DNA of 57,166 bases. Source: Clostridia bacterium (GTDB lineage Bacteria > Bacillota > Clostridia > Oscillospirales > UBA644). Shown piece after piece: positions 15,837 through 23,153 of the stretch; the first letter of the stretch is position 1, and the number at the start of each line of letters is the position of its first letter. The translations under genes were made by a program, and so were the position numbers. The stretch is taken from assembly GCA_014872655.1 (NCBI GenBank), contig WHHJ01000004.1:1-57166 (forward strand). Direction: 5' to 3'. The notes beneath the pieces were generated by a model. That model had not been told where the DNA came from. It worked only from the letters and a program-made list of their open reading frames with translations, and made no database searches.

Positions 15837-16262
15837 TTAGTCCTCCAGCATATCAATCCGGGTTTGGTGTTTTCCGCCCTCAAAGTCCGTGCTGAGAAAG
15901 ACTTCTACGATTTCTTCCGCAAGACCTTCTCCCAGCACTCTGGCGCCGATACATAAAACATTGGCGTCGTTGTGCAGCCGCGTATATTTGGCGCTGTATG
16001 TTTCGGAGCAGGCGGCGGCGCGAATGCCTTTTTGTTTGTTGGCAGCCATGCTCATGCCGATCCCGGTTCCGCAAATCAGAATGCCTCGGTCACACGTGCC
16101 GTCGGTGATTGCACGGCATAGAGCCTTGGCATAGACAGGGTAATGGCAGGACTGGGTAGAATCCGTTCCATAGTCCTGATAGGCGCGGCCTGTCTGCGTT
16201 AAATATTGTTTGATTTTTTCTTTCAGTTCATATCCTGCGTGATCCGATGCGATCGCTATCAT
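15837..16262 (-). CDS. rpiB: Ribose-5-phosphate isomerase B
   Basis: A 141-residue RpiB/LacAB-family isomerase that interconverts ribose-5-phosphate and ribulose-5-phosphate in the pentose phosphate pathway. The N-terminal SDHAGYELKE and the CGTGIGMSMAANK loop with its catalytic Cys are intact, and the C-terminus ends HQTRIDMLED. The ATG overlaps the tsaB stop by four bases (ATGA), so translation is coupled to tsaE-tsaB. Its 3' end has been duplicated and has decayed downstream. Confidence 0.95.
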   Translation of the reverse strand: MIAIASDHAGYELKEKIKQYLTQTGRAYQDYGTDSTQSCHYPVYAKALCRAITDGTCDRGILICGTGIGMSMAANKQKGIRAAACSETYSAKYTRLHNDANVLCIGARVLGEGLAEEIVEVFLSTDFEGGKHQTRIDMLED

Positions 16263-17038
16263 GTTGAAGACTCCTTTTTTAATTTTTCAAGCCGTTCCCG
16301 CTCCGCCTGTGACGGGCGAAGGTAGACAGGCTGTAACTGCATGGCCGAACAACGGGTTCCGTAGCCTTTCCAGGCCAACAGCGCCACGGTTTCGGCGTGA
16401 ATATATTTGAGATGTGCTCCGGCTTTGAAGAAGGTCCGGCCGCGTTCTTGGGCCAAGCGGCAGAATAAATCCGCTCCGTCGCCGATGACCAGACTGTCAG
16501 GATCGGCCTGCTGTAGCAGCTCTTCGAACCCGATCTGCCGGTCTTCGCACAGCCGAATCATTTGGTGGTTGTTCAGCCGGAAGTTGGCGTTATAAAACAT
16601 ATTTCTCCGGGCATCCATCACCGCAATGATCATGCGTCCGTTTTGTAATTGTTTTTGCTCCGTTTCAGGGCTTGTGCTACAATCTGCCGAGACGTTTGCC
16701 TGGCACGGCTTGTCCGGTTCGTCCAGCAGTCCTGCGGCTGCGGCCGCCTGCAAGGAAGAAATACCCACACATTCGATGTCTTTGGCAAAAGCCAGACCTT
16801 TGGCCGTGGCAACCCCGATTTTAATCCCGGTAAAAGAACCCGGTCCGGTTGTTACCGCAATTTGGTCCATGTCTGCTACGGTCATGCCGGCTTGCTGTAG
16901 TGCAAAGCGGATATTGACCAACAGTGTTTGCGAATGCGTCAACCCCGTATTTTGGTAGACGCTCGATAACACTTTGCCGTCCTGCAGAATACACACGCTG
17001 CAACTGACGCTGGAGCAATCTATGGCGCAGATATTCAT
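16259..17038 (-). CDS. tsaB: tRNA threonylcarbamoyladenosine biosynthesis protein TsaB
   Basis: A 259-residue ASKHA-fold partner of TsaD and TsaE in the synthesis of t6A37 on ANN-decoding tRNAs. The AIDCSSVSCSV start, the THSQTLL region and the TGPGSFTGIKIGVATAKGLA signature are diagnostic. A short insertion (about residues 112-130, Cys/Ser/Gln-rich) makes it longer than many homologues. It overlaps tsaE and rpiB by four bases on each side. The usual rimI and tsaD neighbours are absent from this window. Confidence 0.95.
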   Translation of the reverse strand: MNICAIDCSSVSCSVCILQDGKVLSSVYQNTGLTHSQTLLVNIRFALQQAGMTVADMDQIAVTTGPGSFTGIKIGVATAKGLAFAKDIECVGISSLQAAAAAGLLDEPDKPCQANVSADCSTSPETEQKQLQNGRMIIAVMDARRNMFYNANFRLNNHQMIRLCEDRQIGFEELLQQADPDSLVIGDGADLFCRLAQERGRTFFKAGAHLKYIHAETVALLAWKGYGTRCSAMQLQPVYLRPSQAERERLEKLKKESST

Positions 17039-17472
17039 ATCGACTCGTTCAGCCCCTTTATTCGAAAAATCCGTTGATCCGGGTTTTGTGTCGGCACAAT
17101 CTCGATCTCAGCGGTCGGGATATCGGCCAATGCCTGTTCGGCGCGTTCGGCCCATTCGATCAGTAAACAGGCGTCCGAATCCAGATCTTCATAAAACCCA
17201 ACTGAAAATAAATCGTCGTCATCCTGTAAACGATACAGGTCATAGTGCAGCACTTCAAATCCCACATCATACCGGTGGCAGATGGAGAACGTGGGGCTCA
17301 AAACTTCATCCCGGCACCCCAGTCCGGCCAAAATCCCTTTGACCAATGAGGTTTTTCCGGCGCCCATCGGGCCGTTGAGCCGCACGACTTGCCGGGCATG
17401 AAAAGCGCCTTGCTGCGCCAATTCAACGCCCAGTTGATACGTTTGCTGCGGGGATTGTGTGATTCGTTCCAT
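17035..17472 (-). CDS. tsaE: tRNA threonylcarbamoyladenosine biosynthesis ATPase TsaE
   Basis: A 145-residue P-loop ATPase that supports the TsaBD complex in t6A formation. The Walker A motif is GPMGAGKTS (about 34-42), with the family SPTFSI and HYDLYRL motifs and an IEWAE segment. It is the first gene of the tsaE-tsaB-rpiB operon and overlaps tsaB by four bases. A strong promoter lies directly upstream at 17488-17516. Confidence 0.95.
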   Translation of the reverse strand: MERITQSPQQTYQLGVELAQQGAFHARQVVRLNGPMGAGKTSLVKGILAGLGCRDEVLSPTFSICHRYDVGFEVLHYDLYRLQDDDDLFSVGFYEDLDSDACLLIEWAERAEQALADIPTAEIEIVPTQNPDQRIFRIKGLNESI

Positions 17473-17487
17473 GGTTTCATCCTTTTT

Positions 17488-17516
17488 ATTGTATCATATT
17501 TCGACACGGTTTTCAA
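17488..17516 (-). promoter_or_regulatory. Promoter of the tsaE-tsaB-rpiB operon
   Basis: On the minus strand TTGAAA (17511-17516), a 17-bp spacer and TACAAT (17488-17493). The -10 context ATGATACAATAAAA is the same as at the ABC-F and cysteine desulfurase promoters. Confidence 0.75.
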
Positions 17517-17577
17517 GTCTTATTTGTTTGGCTTTTTCTTTGCGGCAAATCTGCGCATTTGCCGCCCATTGTGTGCT

Positions 17578-17880
17578 TCATGTCCGGCGCGCAACAGCGA
17601 TCTCGTCGCCACATAGTTTTCCTGGCGCTGCAAGAAAATCTTATCGCTACATATCCGGCGCAACGCCGACAGAGAATCTCATCGCTAACCATTGACCCGG
17701 TATTGCCAAAAAATTTCATCGCCATATAGTCCGTCCGGCACCGCAAAAATCTCATCGCTTCAAAGCTTTCCTATCCGCCGCAAGAGAATCTTAATTTTTT
17801 ACGGTCGGCCTGTCTACTACAAAATAATTTTCTTGTTTCACATCCGGTCTAACAGCTGCAAAATAATTTCATTGGATACT
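17578..17880 (-). repeat. Array of ~8 decayed 35-40 bp repeats whose first unit is the hemW 3' end
   Basis: Going away from hemW, units at about 17841-17880 (coding), 17800-17840, 17762-17799, 17723-17760, 17690-17722, 17650-17689, 17612-17649 and 17578-17611 share the plus-strand pattern CATAT, CCGGCGC, GCAA, AAATCTCATCGC. The coding unit specifies SNEIILQLLDRM, the end of HemW. Several non-coding units still read SDEIF or SDEIL on the minus strand in changing frames. There are no conserved repeat/spacer blocks, so this is not CRISPR. Confidence 0.65.
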
Positions 17881-18929
17881 AAAAAACCGCGCGCCGTCAG
17901 CGCCCAGCCGTTCGAGGTCGGGGCTGCCAGTTTTTGCTTTACTAATTGTTCCAAAAACAGGCGCTGCCTGTCATTGGCCCGGTTTTGGTCCACGCCGTCG
18001 GAAGTGCGCAGCCGGAGCATCCAGTATTCCGCATCGCGGTCTTGGGCGGTCAATGTTTGTTCGATGACGGGTTCGAGCAGCCCGTTGGCCCGGATGTAAG
18101 CCGTTGTGTCCGCCGGAATCTTAAATCGGTGCGTTCCGTCAAATCCGGAGGCGCCGCAGCCCAGCGCAAAATAGACGCCGCCGTTCCAATAGATCTGGTT
18201 ATGCCGGGAACGAAAACCTGGCTGGGCAAAATTGGAAACTTCATAATGTTCATAGCCGCTTTGGCACAGACGCCGGCAGGTTTGCAGATAAAAATCCGAT
18301 TGGGTGTCCTCATCGGCTTCCCGAACACCGGTTCGGCCGAATACGCTGCCCGGTTCTACTTTCAGCAGATAGGCGGAGATATGTTCCGGTTTCCAGTCCA
18401 GCATCTCTGACAGCGTTTGATGTAAAGAGTCCGGCGTTTGCCCGGGAATCGCCAGCATCAGATCCAGGCTGATATTGTCGGCTCCCGCGCGGCGCAGATT
18501 TTCTACCGCACGCCGGCAGTCTTGGGCTCGGGCCGTTCTGCCCAGTGTTTTCAGCAGGGCGTCGTCTAAGGTTTGCACGCCCATGCTAAACCGATTGACG
18601 CCGCTGTTTTGCAGATCGTAAAGGTCTTGCAGGGTCACGGTTTCCGGATTGATTTCCATCGTGATCTCTGCATCGGAGTCCAGGTTCGCGCTATTTGTCA
18701 GCGCGGTCAAAATGCGGTCAATCTGCTGTGGGCGCAGCAGCGACGGCGTGCCTCCGCCCAGATAAACGGTTTGTATCGGCGGTTCAAAAGATGTGTGCCG
18801 AATTTGATGGATCAAGGCGTTTACATATTCTTCACGAATGGATTGAGACCGGATCTGTGAATAGAAGTCGCAGTAAAAACATTTATGCGCGCAAAACGGA
18901 ATATGCACATAAACGCCGGCGCTATTCAT
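17838..18929 (-). CDS. hemW: Radical SAM heme chaperone HemW (coproporphyrinogen III oxidase-like)
   Basis: A 363-residue radical SAM protein with the 4Fe-4S motif CAHKCFYC (Cys13, 17, 20) and the HNQIYW motif shared by the HemN/HemW family. HemW proteins bind heme and are thought to deliver it rather than oxidise coproporphyrinogen. ATG 18929 overlaps the lepA stop by eight bases; a TTG one codon upstream is also possible. The lepA-hemW arrangement is common in Firmicutes, and here the two are translationally coupled. The last ~40 bases form the first unit of a decayed repeat array. Confidence 0.92.
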   Translation of the reverse strand: MNSAGVYVHIPFCAHKCFYCDFYSQIRSQSIREEYVNALIHQIRHTSFEPPIQTVYLGGGTPSLLRPQQIDRILTALTNSANLDSDAEITMEINPETVTLQDLYDLQNSGVNRFSMGVQTLDDALLKTLGRTARAQDCRRAVENLRRAGADNISLDLMLAIPGQTPDSLHQTLSEMLDWKPEHISAYLLKVEPGSVFGRTGVREADEDTQSDFYLQTCRRLCQSGYEHYEVSNFAQPGFRSRHNQIYWNGGVYFALGCGASGFDGTHRFKIPADTTAYIRANGLLEPVIEQTLTAQDRDAEYWMLRLRTSDGVDQNRANDRQRLFLEQLVKQKLAAPTSNGWALTARGFLVSNEIILQLLDRM

Positions 18930-20730
18930 CAAGTTTCAGCACCGACATAAACGCTTCCTGGCTCAATTCGACAGAGCCAACCTGCCGCATACGTTTTTTG
19001 CCTTCCTTTTGTTTTTCAAGCAGTTTCTTTTTGCGGGTGATGTCTCCGCCGTAACATTTTGCCAGTACGTCTTTACGCAGCGCACGGACGGTTTCACGGG
19101 CGATGACTTTTCCGCCCACGGCGGCCTGAATCGGAATTTCAAACAGTTGCCGCGGAATATTTTCTTTTAATTTCTCGGCAATTTTCCGTCCTCGTGCATA
19201 AGCACGCTGTTCGGGCACAATAAAACTCAATGCGTCTACAATTTCTCCGTTCAGCAGAATATCCAGCTTGACCAGATTGCTCTTTTCGTATTTTTCAAAC
19301 TCATAATCCAGGGACGCATAGCCACGGGTTCTGGATTTGAGTGTGTCAAAAAAGTCGTAGATAATTTCGTTGAGCGGCAGAGAATAATGCAGATTGACCC
19401 GGGTTTCGTCGATATACTGCATGTTTTTAAAAACGCCTCTCCGTTCCTGACATAATTCCATAATGGCTCCGGTATAATCGGACGGCGCGATGATGTCCGC
19501 TTTCACAAACGGTTCTTCCGCACTGGCTATTTCTGCCGGCGACGGATACGCGGTCGGGTTGGCGATATATTCGATCTGCCCGTTGGTTCGTTCGATTTTA
19601 TAAACAACGCTGGGTGCCGTCGTGATTAAATCCAAATGATATTCCCGCTCCAGTCGCTCCTGAATAATTTCCATATGCAGCAGCCCTAAAAAACCGCAGC
19701 GGAAGCCAAATCCCAGCGCGGCAGAGTTTTCCGCCTCGTAGGTCAGCGCCGCGTCGTTGAGCTGCAATTTTTCCAACGCGTCGCGCAGATCTTCATATTT
19801 GGCGCTGTCGGCAGGGTAAATACCGCTGAACACCATCGGCTGCGCTTTTTTGTATCCCGGGCAGGCTTCGGCTGTCGGCCGGTTTGCCAGTGTAATCGTG
19901 TCTCCCACCTGGGTGTCGCGGACGGTTTTGATGCTGGCTGTGATATAGCCCACGTCGCCTGCGCTCAACTGCGGCAGCGACTCCATGCCAAACGGACGCA
20001 GCGCGCCCACTTCCACCACATCAAATTCGGCGCCGGTTGCCATCATGCGGATCCGGTCCCCGGGTTTTACGGTCCCTTCAAAAATGCGCACATAAGCAAT
20101 TACGCCGCGGTAACTGTCGTAAGCGGAGTCAAAGATCAACGCTTTCAGCGGTTGTTCGCTGTCGCCGGCCGGGGCCGGGATCTGTTGAATGACCGCTTGC
20201 AGAACCTGGTCGATATTCAGTCCGGTCTTTGCCGAAATGCGCGGCGCATCCAGTGCCGGAATGCCGATGACGTCTTCGATTTCCTTGGCCACCCGTTCGG
20301 CGTCAGCATTCGGCAAATCCACCTTATTGATTACCGGAACAATTTCCAGGTCATGTTCCAGTGCCAGGTACGTATTGGCCAGTGTCTGCGCCTCAATGCC
20401 TTGAGATGCGTCAACAACCAGCACGGCGCCTTCACAGGCTGCCAGCGAGCGCGATACTTCATAGTTAAAGTCCACGTGGCCCGGGGTGTCGATCAGATTC
20501 AGCGTATAATCTTGTCCGTCCGGGGCGGTGTATTCCATCTTAACGGCGCGGGCTTTAATGGTGATCCCGCGTTCCCGTTCCAAATCCATATTGTCCAGCA
20601 ACTGATCTTCCATCTGGCGCTGTGAAACGGTCTGGGTCTGTTCCAGCAGCCGGTCTGCCAGCGTGGATTTCCCGTGGTCAATATGGGCCACAATACAAAA
20701 ATTCCGAATTTTGCTTGTATCTTTAGACAT
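18922..20730 (-). CDS. lepA: Elongation factor 4 (LepA GTPase)
   Basis: A 602-residue translational GTPase that acts on ribosomes during stalled or stressed translation and in initiation-complex biogenesis. G-domain motifs are intact (AHIDHGKST, DTPGH, NKVD), followed by EF-G-like domains II, III and V, and the specific C-terminal domain ends in the KKKLLEKQKEGKKRM region. ATG 20730 has GGAGACGAC upstream. It is first in a leftward operon with hemW and has its own consensus-like promoter, divergent from the next gene. Confidence 0.97.
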   Translation of the reverse strand: MSKDTSKIRNFCIVAHIDHGKSTLADRLLEQTQTVSQRQMEDQLLDNMDLERERGITIKARAVKMEYTAPDGQDYTLNLIDTPGHVDFNYEVSRSLAACEGAVLVVDASQGIEAQTLANTYLALEHDLEIVPVINKVDLPNADAERVAKEIEDVIGIPALDAPRISAKTGLNIDQVLQAVIQQIPAPAGDSEQPLKALIFDSAYDSYRGVIAYVRIFEGTVKPGDRIRMMATGAEFDVVEVGALRPFGMESLPQLSAGDVGYITASIKTVRDTQVGDTITLANRPTAEACPGYKKAQPMVFSGIYPADSAKYEDLRDALEKLQLNDAALTYEAENSAALGFGFRCGFLGLLHMEIIQERLEREYHLDLITTAPSVVYKIERTNGQIEYIANPTAYPSPAEIASAEEPFVKADIIAPSDYTGAIMELCQERRGVFKNMQYIDETRVNLHYSLPLNEIIYDFFDTLKSRTRGYASLDYEFEKYEKSNLVKLDILLNGEIVDALSFIVPEQRAYARGRKIAEKLKENIPRQLFEIPIQAAVGGKVIARETVRALRKDVLAKCYGGDITRKKKLLEKQKEGKKRMRQVGSVELSQEAFMSVLKLDE

Positions 20731-20760
20731 AAGTCGTCTCCTCTATATATTCTAAATTAT

Positions 20761-20790
20761 ATAATACTATAAATTCGACGGGCTTGTCAA
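20761..20790 (-). promoter_or_regulatory. lepA promoter
   Basis: On the minus strand TTGACA (20785-20790), an 18-bp spacer and TATTAT (20761-20766), diverging from the promoter at 20824. Confidence 0.7.
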
Positions 20791-20823
20791 GTATGCGGGA
20801 AGATGAAAAAAGTTTGACCAATA

Positions 20824-20852
20824 TTGACAGCCGTTTTTATTTGTATTATAAT
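20824..20852 (+). promoter_or_regulatory. Perfect consensus promoter of the toroid-protein gene
   Basis: TTGACA (20824-20829), 17-bp spacer, TATAAT (20847-20852): an exact sigma-A consensus. The -35 boxes of this and the lepA promoter are only 33 bp apart. Confidence 0.85.
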
Positions 20853-20898
20853 AAAAAATAAAAGACTATCTTTAGAAATGTATTATATTGGAGTTCTT

Positions 20899-22068
20899 AT
20901 GAAAAAACGAAAATTTGCGTGGCTTTCGGTTTTGTGGACCATTCTGTTTTGCGCTTTATTGGCCGTCCCCTGTGCGGCCGAGGACATCAATTTGTCGGAC
21001 GAGATCAACGATATCACCGCATATTATTATGACCGTTACAGCGATACGCTGCAAAGCGGTCAGAGTGATCCCGAAGCGTTTCGCCCGTATATTTCAGACA
21101 GTTACAGTATTGTTCCGTTGCTGTCGGTCAATCTGCTCAACAAAACCGAGCAGGTTATCAGTATCACACAAATCGAGGATTCGGCCGATGCGTTTTCGTA
21201 TGCACAGCTGTTGATTCAGCGGTTGGCGCTGGATTTGGATCCTCATGCCGATTTTAACGGTTTGGATCCGCTGGCACACTTATCCGAGTTGCAGCAGCCG
21301 GACGGATCGTTTGCCGGATGTACGCTGTCCGAAAATATTTTTTGTTTTATCGCGCTGCGTGCCGCACAGACCAGAGTGGGAGAATCTAACGTCGTTTATT
21401 CTTCGCGCAATGCCAATGACTATCTGCTGGGCTTGCAGGGGCAAGACGGCTCCTGGGAATCCGACGCGGTCGTAACGGCATGGGCGTTAACGTATTTATC
21501 GTATTTTACAGAAACCGTTTCGGACTGTGCCGACGCGGTCGACCGTGGCGTAGCCTATCTGCAGTCTCAGCAACAAGAAAACGGCCTGTTTGCCGGCCAT
21601 GAGACCGCTTACGAAACGGCTGTGATTGTTTGCGGGCTGACGGATGCCGGAGAGTCGTTACACACCGCGCAGTATCATGACCTGCCTGTGGTGATGAAAC
21701 AATTTAAAAACGAGGACGCTTCTTATCGCACCACACTGGACGGAGAACATACCGCAGATTTACAGGCAACCGCCGGCGCACTTGCCGCCTTTGACGGCGT
21801 TGTCAACCAGCAAAGCTGTTGGATGAAGCTGATGCAAAACGGTTCGTTTTCGGACAACCTGCTGCAAAAATTGTGGCCGGTTTTTGTCGTTTTTGGAATT
21901 CTGGCTGCGCTTTCTGTCGTCTTTTGGTGCTTTATGTTGTTTGGTAAGTTAAAATTCCGCCATACCGATGAGGGCGGATCCATCTTAAAAAATCCGGAGG
22001 GGATGACTCGTGCACAGTTAGAAGAAGAATTGGCACAGCAGGATGATCCCCCGACGAAAACGGATTGA
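20899..22068 (+). CDS. Secreted, membrane-anchored prenyltransferase/squalene-cyclase-fold (alpha/alpha toroid) protein
   Basis: A 389-residue exported protein: signal peptide (about 1-27), helical toroid repeats with QPDGSFAG, GQDGSWESDAVVTAWAL and ENGLFAGHETAYETA, a C-terminal membrane helix (about 322-346) and a short charged cytoplasmic tail. Such extracellular toroid domains in Firmicutes occur in surface proteins, some linked to cobalamin or glycan binding; no catalytic Asp-rich motif is visible. ATG 20899 follows TTGGAG. The last 84 bases, encoding NPEGMTRAQLEEELAQQD and beyond, are repeated twice more downstream. Function unknown. Confidence 0.7.
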   Translation: MKKRKFAWLSVLWTILFCALLAVPCAAEDINLSDEINDITAYYYDRYSDTLQSGQSDPEAFRPYISDSYSIVPLLSVNLLNKTEQVISITQIEDSADAFSYAQLLIQRLALDLDPHADFNGLDPLAHLSELQQPDGSFAGCTLSENIFCFIALRAAQTRVGESNVVYSSRNANDYLLGLQGQDGSWESDAVVTAWALTYLSYFTETVSDCADAVDRGVAYLQSQQQENGLFAGHETAYETAVIVCGLTDAGESLHTAQYHDLPVVMKQFKNEDASYRTTLDGEHTADLQATAGALAAFDGVVNQQSCWMKLMQNGSFSDNLLQKLWPVFVVFGILAALSVVFWCFMLFGKLKFRHTDEGGSILKNPEGMTRAQLEEELAQQDDPPTKTD

Positions 22069-22277
22069 TTTTAAAAAATCGGAGGGGATGACCCGTGCAC
22101 AACAGTGTGCACCGCGGTACACACTGTCAGAAGAAGAACTGGCACAGCAGGATGATCCCCCGACGAAAACGGATTGATTTGAAAAAATCGGAGGGAATGA
22201 CTCGCGCTAAACACCATGCGCTAAGCGCATGGTGTACAAAGAACCGGCGCAGGCGGACGACCCTTCGGCAGGAAAGG
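21985..22277 (+). repeat. Triplicated gene tail with palindromes inserted in copies 2 and 3
   Basis: Copy 1 (21985-22070) is the 3' end of the toroid gene. Copy 2 (22071-22179) matches it almost exactly, including the stop codon, but has about 24 extra bases that make a 26-base near-perfect palindrome (22101-22126) where copy 1 has none. Copy 3 (22180 to about 22277) is more diverged and carries a different palindrome at the same place: 11-bp arms at 22210-22220 and 22224-22234 around TAA. The copies end just before the ribosome site of the next gene. Confidence 0.9.
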
Positions 22278-22289
22278 AAGACACTCAAA

Positions 22290-23099
22290 ATGAGTAAGAT
22301 CAAATTATGGCCTACCACACCGTTATATGATCCGGCGCTCGGACAGCCGGAACCGTATTTAGAGCCGTTTTTGACGGAGGGTTCGGACAGTTGTATGATC
22401 GTCTGTGCCGGCGGCGGGTATATTGATTGGTGTGATTACGAAGCCTATCCGATTGCAGAGTGGCTCACACAGATCGGCGTCAATGCTTTTGCACTTCACT
22501 ATCGGCTGGCCGATTATCATGCCCCATGTATGCTGGCAGATATCCAGCGCGCCATTCGGCTGATTCGCAGCCGTGCGTCGGAATTCGGTATCGATCCTCA
22601 AAAAATCGGCGCTATCGGTTTTTCGGCGGGCGGACATTTGGTCAGCAGTGCTTGTACGCATACGCAAAACGGCTTGGAGCAGGCTTCAGATGAGATTGAC
22701 GGGGTTGACTGCCGGCTGAATGCGGCCGTCTTGTGCTATCCGGTCATTACAATGGGGCAGGGCGGTCATGACGGGTCTCGGATCGCGTTGCTCGGTGAAA
22801 ACGCCACGGAGGAGCAAATCGCGTCCTATTCGTCGCAGCTACAGGTTAAACCGGGTTTTACACCTCCCTGTTTTTTAGTGCATACCTTGCAAGACGGGCT
22901 GGTGGATCCGTTTTATAATACCGTTGCATTTGCCGAGGCGCTGACGCGTGCCGAAATTCCGTGTGAAACGCATTTATTTGCCTACGGCCGTCACGGAGTT
23001 GCATTGGCGCGGGAAGAGGAATATCGAGGCGGTGTCGGACAATGGACGGCGCTTTGTCAGACTTGGTTGAAAACGCTGGGTTTTATTCAAGAAAAATAG
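22290..23099 (+). CDS. Alpha/beta hydrolase, BD-FAE / acetyl-esterase-like
   Basis: A 269-residue cytoplasmic esterase-like protein. The nucleophile elbow is GFSAGGHL, an Asp lies in QDGLVDP and the His in YGRHGVAL; VCAGGGYIDW probably supplies the oxyanion hole. Similar proteins (often called xylan esterase or endo-1,4-beta-xylanase-like) deacetylate sugars. ATG 22290 follows GGAAAGGAAGAC. The open frame extends back to 22095, but that part is the triplicated tail of the upstream gene. No carbohydrate locus is adjacent, so the substrate is uncertain. Confidence 0.82.
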   Translation: MSKIKLWPTTPLYDPALGQPEPYLEPFLTEGSDSCMIVCAGGGYIDWCDYEAYPIAEWLTQIGVNAFALHYRLADYHAPCMLADIQRAIRLIRSRASEFGIDPQKIGAIGFSAGGHLVSSACTHTQNGLEQASDEIDGVDCRLNAAVLCYPVITMGQGGHDGSRIALLGENATEEQIASYSSQLQVKPGFTPPCFLVHTLQDGLVDPFYNTVAFAEALTRAEIPCETHLFAYGRHGVALAREEEYRGGVGQWTALCQTWLKTLGFIQEK

Positions 23100-23153
23100 A
23101 CAGTCGGTCCAGACTGAATAATGAAGAATTGGTTCAAAAAGGGGAATGGAATT

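Noticed and set aside
17513..17755. An 80-codon minus-strand frame in the hemW-tsaE gap
   Set aside because: It only reads through the decayed hemW-end repeats and lacks a ribosome site.
17578..17880. CRISPR array
   Set aside because: Units are contiguous and degenerate without distinct constant repeats and unique spacers, and no cas genes are near.
22095..22289. N-terminal extension of the esterase at 22290
   Set aside because: It is the frame-shifted translation of the triplicated tail of the upstream gene; the true start has a clear ribosome site.
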